Part shown: positions 23,919-37,068 of the stretch, in pieces
How the letters are laid out: each line of letters opens with the position of its first letter
Position numbering within the stretch: the stretch's first letter is position 1
NCBI GenBank assembly: GCA_023515745.1
Contig: JALECJ010000003.1
Coordinates: 526,478 to 590,477 of the forward strand
DNA from: Amoeboaphelidium protococcarum
Taxonomy: Eukaryota > Aphelidiomycota > Aphelidea
Length of the DNA: 64,000 nucleotides
Reading direction: 5' to 3'
Position numbers and translations under genes: made by a program
The notes under the pieces: model-generated
Databases searched by the model: none
Told to the model about the DNA's origin: nothing
Seen by the model: the letters and a program-made list of their open reading frames with translations, nothing else

Positions 23919-25496
23919 TCATTCAAAAGTCACCTTGAAGCGAGACTTCTTACCGTTGGAGTTGATAGGCACACGCTTCATAGTCTCGGTATTATCGTCA
24001 TTTTTAAAGTCGCCTGATTGTGGGTACGGCTGATCTTCAGCTTAAGCAGCGTCAAGCTCTGTGGACTCACTAACATTGAACCGACCTTTCTTGACAGTAC
24101 TGGATTATTTACCAGCTTGTTGATTTTAATTCTGATTTTCTTTATCTGCTGGCAAAGATCCGGCCTACTCTTCCATTCCGACCTTCTCCATCATTCGGTT
24201 GAGAGCATCAGCCTCCACTGTTGAAAAGTCCCAACTGACACCACGACCGCTTGATTTCTAAGACTCATTTGGCTTCTTAACATTACGCTCCAGAAGAGGT
24301 TTGACGTGGTCAAGTAGAGTCTTTACCAGGTAATCTTTCCGTTTGGCCTACTTGAAAAATGCATGCTCAAGCAGTTTCTTGGCGGAGAGTCTTTTTCGAG
24401 GATCTTTCACCAGGCACGCGTCAATCATTTACTGGAATGATTTTGAGTACTTATGATTAGCACCATCTCGATCCAGACGTGGAGGGTCATGATTTAGAGT
24501 GAGCATCAACACCTTCAGCGGAGGATAGTGAGAGTAAGGTGCGCGACCATACGCCAACTCCAAGGCTGTAATACCAAATGACCAGATATCAGCTTTGCAG
24601 TCATAACCACTCTTTGACTACCCGGTGCTCAATACTTCTGGAGCAATGAAGCACGGTGTCCCGACAAAAGTCTTGCGCTGACTTCCTCTTTCGCCATACT
24701 CTGCCAAAGAGCTACTCACGCCAAAGTCGGCAAGGTATACGCTACCATCAGAGTCAATCAACAGATTACCAGACTTGACATCACGATGGATATGATTGTT
24801 ACGATGCAGATAGTCCAGTCCTTGTAGTGCCTACTTGAGTATTGTCGCGATAGATACTTCATCAAGGCCATCCTGAAACCCATTACGCAGTATATCCAAA
24901 CACGAACCAACTTCAATGAACGGAGCAACAATGTACAGGAAATGATCTTTGACAAATGAAGCATAAACTGGCAACAAATTAGCATGCCGACACAGAGTCA
25001 TAATTTGCAATTCACGACGCAATTCATCAATCTGATTACGCTCAAACATATCCAGATCAATCATCTTGATCGCGACTTACGCGTCCGTAGGCTTAAACTT
25101 TGCAATATAAACAGTAGCAGAAGAGCCATAACCCACAACACTACCAAGTTCATAATCTTGCGGGTTCATAGATACCAAGAGATTGTGCTAATTCTCCTAA
25201 CAAAGAGATTCCTGGTCATCTTTATTCAAACCACCGGTGATATTAGCCAGTATTCCTTGACCAGATTGGTACTGCAGAGAGGTTTTTCGCGCCAGAGACT
25301 GAAATTTCTGTGACAATGACTCTTTGCGCCTGTGATTATTAGCCAACTGATTATTGCTAATCAGAGATATTCCACTACTCAGACTACGATTATGTCCTCT
25401 CTTTGCAGCCGGAGACGACTAACCTTCATGATGACTACTATCACGGCTGGTGGACCTTGATGGGGACGTTGATTAATTTGATGATGACGATGACAT
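23919..25496 (-). CDS. STE20-family protein kinase, FRAY/OSR1-like
   Basis: A single exon of 525 residues. A Ser-rich N-terminal extension of about 110 residues precedes the kinase: [12 protein letters not shown] (Gly loop), [43 protein letters not shown] and [29 protein letters not shown] and the domain order fit FRAY/OSR1/SPAK kinases, which in animals act downstream of WNK kinases on cation-chloride transporters. The canonical C-terminal CCT docking domain is missing; in its place the tail carries RFNV (residue 472) and RFKV (residue 519), which look like the RFxV peptides that CCT domains bind. [13 protein letters not shown] separates them. The 5' region is shared with CDC5L on the other strand. 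Confidence 0.93.
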
Positions 25497-27754
<2,258 letters not shown>

Positions 27755-27977
27755 ATATATTATTTGTCTTTTAATAATTTAATATTACATCACTGGATGC
27801 AGCTTTGCTTCAGCTCGTGTGATCCACTCTGCTTTTAAATGACAGTTGTCCACCAGTCTTCTCCAACGTTCGCCGAAATTCCCAATCGCTTTTGTTTCCA
27901 CTCTAATTTCTATTCTTTACACTTAATCAACTGATCTAACAATACGTAGTAAATTGAGGTAAAAATTGATAACAATT

Positions 27978-28721
27978 ATGACGTACTAAGAAAGAAGCTA
28001 GTAGTACAATTGGTAGAGTGCCTTTAAAGCTTCGTCTGATATTACTCTGCCCATAAAGAATCATCTGGTCAGAGTATACTCCAGTCTGGCCGCTGCTATT
28101 GCAAGTTGTGCTTTAGGCGTGTATCTTAATGTGGCTATAAATTTATGGTCTCCTGGGATACTGACGATGATTGCCAGCTTTGCTCTGATATTTGGTATCA
28201 AGTCGCTGGCTGCCACTAGAGAGAATTAGAACCTGAGGTTTGCCATGCTGTTGGGATTCGGCCTACTGTAAGGACTGGCTATTGGACCGCTGTTACACAT
28301 GGTGATATTTATTGATGAGAAGATTGTATTGCATGCTGTTGTATGTACAGCTCTGGTATTCATCGGATTTACTGGCGTGGCTTTGAATGCTAAAAGAAGG
28401 TCCTACTTGTATTTGGGTGGTATTCTTGCCAGCGGCATGTCGATTTTGATGTGGACTTCGCTATTTAATATGTTTGTAAGATCAAAGATGCTGTACACTG
28501 GAGAGTTGTACCTAGGACTATTGGTATTTATGGGATATGTTATATTTGACACGTAGATCATTATTGAGAAGGCTGCACAAGGCTCCAGAGACTTTATTGG
28601 TCATTCAGTTGAACTATTCGCAGATTTGATTGCTATGTTCATTAGAATTCTGATAATAATGTTGAAAAATAATGAGAATAAGAGAAGATAGTCGAATGAT
28701 AACAACAGAAAGAGAAAGTGA
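27978..28721 (+). CDS. BAX inhibitor-1 family membrane protein (TMBIM6-like)
   Basis: One exon, 247 residues, beginning MTYQERSQQYNWQSAFKASSDITLPIKNHLVRVYSSLA (start shown only in part by its motif IKNHLVRVYSSL). Six to seven membrane helices follow, including FALIFGIKSLAA, HMVIFIDEKIVLHAVVCTALVF, GGILASGMSILMWTSL and LYLGLLVFMGYVIFDTQIIIE; the DTQ-II-E block is the hallmark of the BI-1 group, which leaks Ca2+ from the ER and suppresses stress-induced cell death. The C-terminus is Lys/Arg-rich (RKRK), as in TMBIM6. It ends 50 bases before the stop of the opposing RRM gene. Confidence 0.92.
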
Positions 28722-28772
28722 ATAATAAAATGTTTTTAATTGATTATGGTATTTACATTACATGCTTGATGT

Positions 28773-29710
28773 TCACTTTCGTTATCGCTTGGTTTATTGA
28801 TATCTCTGATGCGCATAATCTTCCTAAGCGCCGCGATGGTAATACTAACTTTAAGTTTAGCTATTTATTTTGCCCCTTTAATCGCGATATTGAGCATTTA
28901 AATCTTGGTCATAATCTCGTTTATAACTTCCATAGTTAGTTGTGGCCGGTGAACGAGAACGTCGCCTATCTTACTGCATTGATGAACTATCATACTGCTA
29001 ATCAATGGAAGTCCTTTTAGATTACAGCAATTTAGATCTTAATTACTTTTCTTTAACTTGACACGCAGATTAAGATGATATTGATGATTTTAACTTTTTT
29101 CCATTAATCTCAACCAATGGCTGTTATAGCAACTACCATGCATCTTAGAACGCGTCAAAATGAACAATGATCTCCCCGCCTTTCATATCATCTTATTAGA
29201 TACTAGCATCACTATTTCTTTAATCTTCAACTATTACATGTTCACTAATACCTGAGAACATCCTCTATAATTCTTCAACATCAGACTGAGTCAGTATTTA
29301 TTATTAAGACTTCAGCGACACATCAAGACATTATTCCACAACGCGCGAAATATTGTTTACAATATCATCAGCTGGGAAATTATCCATAATGAATTCCATC
29401 TACTAATGGGAGGGATAATTAAGAAGCGGCTTAACTACAACAGGCAAATCTCCAATAACTACTCCATCAAGATACAATGCGCATACCGCGTCTGACGTGT
29501 CCTGGTAAATGAAAACTGCACTCTTTCCAAGGCCAGACACTATGCATGGCTTCATTAGAACTACACGTCCACAATGTTTAAATACATCATACAAATCCTT
29601 CTCTTTCACAAGTTATGAAATATTTGTAACCTACAGAACATATTACAAGTACGATAATGTCTTTATTAAAGTACCGCTCATAAACTTACCAAAATATGAA
29701 GTGATTTCAT
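28773..29710 (-). CDS. RRM-domain protein with Arg/Ser/Gln-rich tail
   Basis: Exon 1 (29710-29690, MKSLHIL) and exon 2 (29630-28773) join across a 59-nt intron (donor GTAAGT, acceptor CTGTAG), total 292 residues. Residues 1-75 form an RNA-recognition motif (LHILVTNISQLV, DVFKHCGRVVL, KSAVFIYQ, GDLPVVVKPL). A second, weaker RRM-like segment spans about 130-190 (EHVIVEDQ, GGEIIVHFDAFQDAW, EINGKKLKS). The tail has DRRRSRSP and Tyr/Gln/Arg-rich repeats like splicing regulators. The exact orthologue is unclear (PTB/hnRNP-L-like arrangement possible). The opposite strand has a 146-codon frame, here judged a shadow. Confidence 0.75.
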
Positions 29711-29937
29711 CTTTGCAAGCGTAACCGTTAAGATGGCAAGAGAAATAGAAGGAAAGCCCGTAAAACAGAGATGTGATATCACTCAAATCATTCAAATCTT
29801 CATACAGAATACAAGTTCCTTGCAAAGATCATGAATTAATCAAAAATGAAAGATTATTCAAGTATAAAATATATCGTTAATCATATCAACATCGTCATCA
29901 TCAGTATTATTCATCATATCAACTTCATCACTGTAAG

Positions 29938-31427
29938 TCACGTATCAGCACTCTCTTCAATAAACTTCTTCAACTCTTAAATTGTTGCAACCAATTGTTC
30001 ATTCTCTTGCTATTTCTTCAGACAATCAGACTCTTGGTCGGAGAGGAGTCGCTATAATTTCGCAACCTTGGCCTTCATGTCCTACAACTGCTTCTGACTC
30101 TTTTCAAATTGCACTTTCCAATCCCGGCTGGCCTCGCATCTAGATTTCAGCTGACCAATCTCTCTCTAGAATTACTACTTCTACTGCAACATTTGTTCCA
30201 TAACTAGCGCGTTTGCAAATTTGAAACTTTTAAATTCTTGAATTGCAATCTAAGCTTCAATCACCAGAGGATCTATATAACGGTCACATTACACGCCAAC
30301 TTCTGTACGCTCTTTATTATTACTCTACTTTACTTCTTTCTCGGACTCAAGTTGTTGTTTAATTTAAAGATCCTTCTCCATAATCTCATTCTTTAATTCA
30401 GATATGCAGCTCTCTTGTTTAATTAGCTCTTGCCTTAGATCATTATTACGCTCAGTCAAATGTTCCAATTCTTCTGCAGCCTCTGACAGTAATAACTCTT
30501 ACTCTTCATTTTGAACTAACAACTCGCTATAGGCTTATTACAACTCTTCTAGTACTTCAGAAGGAACGTAATTGGTCTGATACTGATCAATAAGCCGAGA
30601 TTTACAATCAACTTCTCCCTAAAGTTGTTAGACACTATCCTGCAATTATGCGACTTGCTCTTTGTATACATCTCTCTCCGGCAACAATGAATCCACTTAT
30701 TACTAAAACAACAAAACTTTCTACTCATAATCTTGAACTTGAATCTATCGCTCTTTATCCGCAGCTCTAGACTGTTGCCATTTTGAGCGTAACTCTTGCA
30801 ATTTGGCGTCCTTCTCAATCAATGCCCCTTACATATTGGAGATTGTCTGCTTCAGACGGGAGATTTAAGCTTGGGATCCATTATCCATTGACAATTACTA
30901 CAACATATCCACCAACTATTTTTAATTGCCCTTGGTAAACCGCAAAGACTTTTCCATCAACTTTTGCAAGTCATCATTACCATCTTTACTTTTATCTGCA
31001 CCAATCTTGGATAAATGGGAGATGCTCTTCACTGCAGCATTTTCGTTGTTCTTTGACGATACTTTGAGACCAACAGGCTTTACAGGAACGGACGCTGAAA
31101 GTCTATTTACACCTTAAATGAATGGCTACAAAATACAATGGATAATAGTTATATCAAATTATAGATAAGTAAATGAATAAACTTACTGGTGTATTCTCCT
31201 TTGCTCTTAGAGGCTTTTGTTTCAACTACACAATGAAACAATGACATGTAATTTATTAGCGGCTTTGACAGCAATGATAATACCGTATTGAGTTGATTCT
31301 TAGAGCTAAGTTCTTTTAATATGGATGCACTACTGTTATTAGGAGACGGATCGTCCACATACTTGGCCTTCTTCCACTCTTACAGCAGTTCGAACCTGCT
31401 CTTGGACTCGATATTATCTGCACTCAT
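29938..31427 (-). CDS. long coiled-coil protein, 456 residues
   Basis: Three exons (31427-31284, 31225-31187, 31125-29938) with introns of 58 and 61 nt, both ending in TGTAG and in phase. The first 60 residues are not helical (DDPSPNNSSASILKELSS); residues 75-110 are Ser/Lys-rich; then about 330 residues of nearly continuous coiled coil (KERQIQVQDYE, LEELQQAYSELLVQNEEQE, ELKNEIMEKDLQIKQQLESE, ESDCLKKQQENEQLVATIQ). The frame ends on TGA in ESADT. Gln is very frequent and mostly TAR, which is why the standard code sees nothing here. Function unknown; the build suits a centrosomal, kinetochore or tethering protein. Confidence 0.8.
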
Positions 31428-31814
31428 AATATTTACTCAAATTATATCAATGAACTCTATTACTCTAAGCAAATACAGGAGGAACAAGGTACAAAAGTTA
31501 GATAATGAATAGATGATACTATATAGAGTCAGAGTTGTTAGACAATAGGCTACTGCAGTGATAGTAATAACAATGGAAGAGAGAGAGAGAGAGAGACAGT
31601 TGAAACACGCGAGATCAAACGCAGAAAGCTCTCTCCTTTTCCTGGTTTGAAACACAAAAGTTGATGAAATCCTCTCGTTCGCTGATTGTTTCTTCATTGT
31701 TCACTTTTCTGCAAGATCATCATTATCGTCGTCTTCACTGTCGTACTATTGATTAACCTCATAATCTTCATCTTTATCGTTTATTATTATTAAAATCTCT
31801 GGTGAATATAGAAT
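31428..31814. promoter_or_regulatory. divergent intergenic region with GA microsatellite
   Basis: Separates the coiled-coil gene from MOB4. It contains a (GA)n tract near 31575-31597 and a His/Leu-type open frame on the minus strand without homology. Likely carries both promoters. Confidence 0.4.
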
Positions 31815-32543
31815 ATGTCAGCGGAAGTGGAAAAACAATAGAAGGATGTTCCAAAGAGGAATTTGCCAGGTTCCAAGAGATCAGATTGGTACTCGTTTGC
31901 TCCATCGTCGCTGGAGGATATGGATAGTTCTTTCTCAATTCAGCAGTATCTGCAGTATCTCAATAGCCAAACATAGACCGCTGAGTAGGTTGATAAATTT
32001 GTTAATCCACCCGATGCTACAGATGAAGCTCTATGGCAATATGAGAATATGCGGATGCTGTGTTTGCAGTTGAACAATCTGATTGTGGATCTGTAAAAGG
32101 TTTGTCACCCGGAGAATGGCTCGCCTGGCTGTGTAGAGATGAAGGCTGATGAATGGCTCTATCTATGTGCCTCACATCCATCTCCGTAGAATTGTTGTGC
32201 CATTGATTATATTGTTCACTCGCTGGATGGTGCAAGTGCTCTGTTGAACAGCACCAAGTTCTTCTCATCCCGCGTAAGTGTACCAGATTCTAGTGTGAAG
32301 TAGTTTGCCCTCATTGCCAGACGGCTCTATAGAATATTCGCTCATGCCTATTATCATCACCGTGATGTATTTGATGCCTTTGAGGATAGAACTCGTCTGT
32401 ATGAACGTGTTGTAAAGTTGAGTTTGAAATATGATCTGATTCCACCAAAGTTGTTTATCATTAAAGGATACGGATTTGAGGGAGAAGTGGAGTCTATGCA
32501 GTCTCAGTAGCAATCGTCTACATCTTCAGATTCATCTAGTTGA
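31815..32543 (+). CDS. MOB4/phocein-like MOB kinase co-activator
   Basis: One exon of 242 residues. The MOB core is complete: [34 protein letters not shown], the zinc ligands [34 protein letters not shown] and [31 protein letters not shown]. The CAIDY..H.LDGA block and the order of the Cys/His zinc ligands fit MOB4 (phocein), a STRIPAK subunit, better than MOB1 of the Hippo/MEN pathway. STRIPAK controls PP2A-dependent dephosphorylation of STE20 kinases, so this gene may relate to the kinase at 23919-25496. A Ser-rich tail follows the domain. Confidence 0.92.
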
Positions 32544-32790
32544 TTTACACATGCGATACTATTTACCGTATTAAGTGACATTTGATGTTGAATGTATAAA
32601 TAAAGCGACAAAATGATTTCAATTTTGATAGATTCAGAGATGATACTATCTTCATTATCTTTATTCTTTAAAGGTGCAATTAGACACAATGATTAAACAC
32701 AATACTTTGTTTTCATTGTATTTGGTTAAATAGCGATAGAGTCTTATTAGTCATAAACATATAAGCAATAAATTTCAGTAGAGATGTTTG

Positions 32791-33831
32791 ATGAATGAGA
32801 GAACTTTTTGCTATCACTAAAAGCGACTACATTCGTCTCATTAGAAGCATAATGTGGAACTGCCGCGTTAGGCCTTGTAACTTACCATAATGGGAGCGAT
32901 TTCTAATGTCGGACTGATTGCCGCTAAATCTTATTATGGATACAAGTATGGGTCTATATCCCTGCTCGCTGATGCTGCTCATGGCCTGGGTGATTTGGTT
33001 AGTGATGCTGTGACGTACTTTACTTTCAAGATTGCTCAAGATGGAAAGTAATCCACTTCTACTTTAACATCACAAAAGAGAAAGGACGCGATGAAATATC
33101 CATTCGGTAGAGGTATGTTTGAACCGGTGGGGAGTGTCGTTGTGAGTGGACTTCTTCTGTCTGCATCGATTGGGATCATGTATCATTCCGGACACTTGTT
33201 GCTGGATATGCTGGGTGTTTTGAATGGTGGTGGCCAATCGCTTGATGTAGATCAATAATAATAATCTCATACTCATTCACATACTCGCATCGATTAGCAA
33301 GCTCTTTGGATTGCATTAGGGAGTATTGGAGTGAAAGAGTTGTTGTTCAGGTACTCGAAACGTGTTGGTGATCAGTTGAAGTCATCAGTTATAATATCCA
33401 ATGCTTGGCATCATCGCGCGGATGCCTTAACATCACTGGTTGCCACTATCGGTGTTGGAGCATATACTTTCGGATATCATTATATCGATCCTCTTGGTGG
33501 GATGGCTGTCGCTGCTCTAATTTTAAAGCCAGCTGTTCGCGGAATTTAAAATGGGATGGATGAGATACTGTGCAAACAGTCTAAAGATTCACTGAGATTA
33601 AGAGATGATGTATATACATTCATTACTGCAGATGGCAAAATTCAGCCTGAACTACTCCCACAGAAAGCAGACATGAGACTGCGAAAGATGGGTCCATACA
33701 GCATTCTATACCTGGATGTTGATGCAGCGCGATTGAAGTAATCAAACGTCTATAGTCACATCAGAGATGAGATTCATCATAAGTATCCAGAGATTAAGGA
33801 GATTATTATCAATTTGAAGCAATAGACTTGA
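32791..33831 (+). CDS. mitochondrial-type cation diffusion facilitator
   Basis: One exon, 346 residues. The N-terminus MNERTFCYHQKRLHSSHQKH is basic and Ser/His-rich, like a mitochondrial presequence. Transmembrane and metal-site motifs of the CDF family are present: GSISLLADAAHGLGDLVSDA (first metal HXXXD), YPFGRGMFEPVGSVV, and AWHHRADALTSLVATIGVG (second HXXXD). A His/Gln-rich loop (SHTHSHTR) lies between helices IV and V. It resembles MMT1/2 and related mitochondrial Fe/Zn carriers, although the exact metal cannot be read from sequence. Its 3' end overlaps the opposing SET gene by 23 coding bases. Confidence 0.9.
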
Positions 33832-35025
33832 TAAAATTTTGCAGTATTTCGATGTGAATTTTGAGACATTGTACGATGCCTTAATGATCGCTTTAACACT
33901 AGACATTAACGGCACATACTTGAGATAACGATTCTTCATAATCATCCAAGGCTAATCGCGCTACTTCTAAGGCAAATTCATCACGCTCTACTTAAAGTAT
34001 TGACAGAGCAGTCTGCAAGCGATAACACATGCCTTGCCGCGAAATTGAATAATCAAGCCAATACTATGATGATTGTAGTTGTTCTTAAAGCTGGTGCGAC
34101 TATTTAAATGCACCACTTCGTGCTATCAATTGGAGAACATAATGATCGACATTCACAGCATCATACATATTCTAATCATTGGAGCAGAATCCATACTCCA
34201 ATAGAAGAGTAAGATTATCGTGTGGGCCATAATTAATGAAGATTTAGTCACCGCTCTTGTAATCTCTCGGTGCTTTAAGATGGAAGCAATTCTACTCAAC
34301 CGATATCGCAGTCTACACCAAAATTCAAATGACGCACACAATACAATCAGTCCACGATAATGCTAGAATACTTACTTTTGCAGATGCGGAATGATTCAAT
34401 AAATCAAATACTGGTATCATACAAAGAACATTCTATCCATTTACATCAATGATGATAGATCGTGTGTTAACATTGTACCATGCCCACGCTAAATCTCGTT
34501 TATTGATATGCAAACCGTATAGTCTTTACAACTAACGCTTGAGGCATTTGTAATCGCTTTATATTTGCTGTCGCTGCTACTATATACATTCTACAGAGAG
34601 ATATAAAATACACAACGCGTTAAATCAATATCAATTATATCCAATTTACAAGACATACCTTGCCAATGCCTGGGGACGGCCGAGAGTTGACTATCAGTAA
34701 GAGCCAGACAGGGCAACCATAATTCCACTCCACTGGGAAGACACGAGATATATGACGCGAATTTACTGCTATTGTTACTATATGCATATTTCTCTATTAG
34801 CAGCATGGCCATCAACCGCTGTCTCTCGGTTCCCAGGATACTAGAAGCGGGAGATAGTGGGAACACGATATCATCAAAGTGAATCTAAAGGATATCCTCG
34901 CCCAGCGCGATATCAACTCGAGCACCCAACCCACGAATGCCATCCTGCACTTGCACCTGGACGCCACTAATTTTATTACAAGGATTCAAAGATGTAGATT
35001 AAAAAAGCCCGTCACATTTAGACAT
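33809..35025 (-). CDS. SET-domain methyltransferase, SETD3/SETD4/LSMT-like
   Basis: Three exons (35025-34659, 34590-34376, 34312-33809) and introns of 68 and 63 nt (acceptors CTGTAG and GTGTAG), 361 residues in phase. SET motifs are split in the usual way for the LSMT group: GIRGLGARVDIALGEDIL at the N-terminus; an inserted helical domain with LLIEKYAYSNNSSKF and ELWLPCL; WAWYNVNTRSI; PVFDLLNHSASA (the NHS motif that binds S-adenosyl methionine); DQIFINYGPHDNLTLLLEYGF. A Rubisco-binding-like C-terminal domain follows. The family methylates lysine or histidine in non-histone proteins such as actin. The last 23 coding bases run against the stop region of the cation diffusion facilitator on the other strand. 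Confidence 0.9.
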
Positions 35026-35114
35026 TTTCACTTGCAATATCGATAAATTTATTGCTCAATTTCAAAAAAATAGATCTACCCCTTTCGGAGATGGTAGAAT
35101 AAGATTGACACTTT
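35026..35114. other. short spacer
   Basis: 89 bases between the SET-gene start and the reductase stop, both on the minus strand. No feature visible. Confidence 0.4.
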
Positions 35115-36723
35115 TCAGTACGGCAATGCCTGATGCAAATAAGTATATCTTCCACCGTCTGCAAAGTCAGCTGCCACATGTCCATTACCAACCATTTTGT
35201 ACTTGTAAATCATCAGGCCTTCTAAAGCGACCGGACCTCTAGCATGAATCTTACTAGTACTAATACCAATCTCTGCACCAAATCCGTAACGAAACCCATC
35301 AGCAAATCTTGTAGACGCGTTCCAATAAACACCTGCAGCATCCACATACTTAAAATACTTGTCATAACTCTCCTTAGACTCACTAATGATACAATCTGTA
35401 TGTTTAGAGCCGTGTGAGTTAACATGCTTAATCGCCTCATCAATAGAGTCCACAATCTTCACGGCCAAGACAAGATCAAGAAATTCAGTTCTATAATCTT
35501 CATCATTGGACTCTTTCATCTGCATAGCATCATCTGTTGATCCTGATTACAATAAAGAACGACCAATCTAGTCCATTCTAACCTCAATCTTGGCAGCAAT
35601 CAATTATTGGACCAGCTGCTTCAGATTGCGATCAGCAAACTTTCTATGAACCAGCAAAGTCTCACAAGCATTACATGCCGCTGGATAATGAGTCTACAAA
35701 TCAATACATTGACAATATCTCAATCAATCTTGGCATTACAAATCATATATATGATACTAACCTTTGAGTCAATAATAATGCGCACAGCTTTATCATAATC
35801 AGCAGACTCATCGACAAATACCGAGCATAAACCATCAGCGTGCCCCAATACGGCGACACGAGTATTATTCTTCACATAGCTCACCAAGTCTTTAGATCCT
35901 CTTGGAATCACCAAATCAATGTAATCGTCCATCTTGAGCAGCTCTGCCACTTGATCACGATTAAAAATCAACTGCACTGCATTTTGGATTATGTTTGGAT
36001 CATTCACACTCTGTAAAGCATCCCTTATGATTTAATTGAGACACTCCAACGTCCCTGCAGCCTCTTTCCCACCTTTCAAGATTACAGCATTACCTACTTA
36101 TATTAACTCTTAGCGATACATTTGATGTTCAAAGTAGAATGATAATAATAGATCCAATGTTTAATCTTACCAGACTTTATTGCTAGGGATGCAATCTAGA
36201 TCAATACTTCAGGACGAGACTCAAAGATGATTAGCAGAGTTCCAATTGGGCATGATACACGACGCAACTCCAAGCCATCAGCCACTTTACTAGCCAGCGA
36301 AATCTTGCCTACACCACTATATAAATAAGATTAAGACCCTTATAGTGTGATAAGAAAGTGATAGAGTACCAATAGGATCAGGCATAGAAATAACATCGGA
36401 TATTCCCTTAAGCATATCGTTAAACTTGGAGTCATCCTTGCCAAACAAGTCCAATCTCTTAACCAAGTTCTAATTCAAATTTCCCTTACTAGCCTCATCC
36501 TTCGCTTTCTACACATACGTATCATAAGACACTTGTTTATCATTATCACCATATCAAAACTACTTCATACCGTAAGATCCTGTTAATTCTGTACTCTGAG
36601 AGACTCGATACCATCTTTCAACTTCTGCTGTAGACTTGACAATACAGAATTTCGACCACTTTCAGAGGATGCTTACAACAAGAGAGAAGCCTCACGTGCA
36701 GCCTTTGCAATCTTTTAAGCCAT
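35115..36723 (-). CDS. PRO2: gamma-glutamyl phosphate reductase, PRO2/ProA type
   Basis: Five exons (36723-36571, 36508-36370, 36308-36171, 36093-35762, 35693-35115) joined by introns of 62, 61, 77 and 68 nt give 446 residues. The enzyme reduces glutamyl phosphate to the semialdehyde with NADPH in proline synthesis. Family blocks are ISDVISMPDPIGKI, RRVSCPIGTLLIIFESRPEV, NAVILKGGKEA, DLVIPRGSKDLV, HADGLCSVFVDESAD (catalytic Cys), [34 protein letters not shown] and GLMIYKYKMVGNGH. There is no glutamate kinase domain at the N-terminus, so the enzyme is monofunctional as in fungi and bacteria, not the bifunctional P5CS of animals and plants. Confidence 0.95.
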
Positions 36724-37068
36724 CACAAAGTGATAAAGTAATTTTAAACTAGAAAATAATGATACGATAAGAACAGTTAAATAAGCGTAAAAGATATGTG
36801 CATGTAGAGAGGAGGAAGAGAAGAACAATAAGAGTGGAGATGGCACAAATGATCGCCGCGTCAACAATTGGAACGGCAACGGATGAAACAGCCGACGCGA
36901 TTTACGGGAACTATTTCCTGGCTATGGGTGTAGACAGACTATGGAAATGATAACAATAATGAACACGATTAAATATTAACTCATTTGATCACAGTCATAG
37001 ATACATACAATCAACACGAAGATTTTCAAACTTTTATCGCCAATATCGCATCACTTCAACACCGCAAT
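36724..37068. other. intergenic region between two minus-strand genes
   Basis: Lies upstream of the reductase and downstream of RPA1. No frame or repeat stands out. It should hold the reductase promoter and the RPA1 terminator. Confidence 0.4.

Noticed and set aside
28730-29170. 146-codon plus-strand frame starting MFLIDYGIYI
   Set aside because: It lies opposite the RRM gene's tail, whose minus-strand reading has DRRRSRSP-type sequence and a proper splice site; the plus frame has no family features.
29643-29825. Minus-strand frame with GTCILYEDLNDLSD
   Set aside because: At first taken as a U2AF-like RRM piece, but it has no start, a TGA upstream, and the RRM gene is complete without it.
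31560-31600. GA microsatellite as a CRISPR or regulatory array
   Set aside because: Simple dinucleotide repeat with no spacers.
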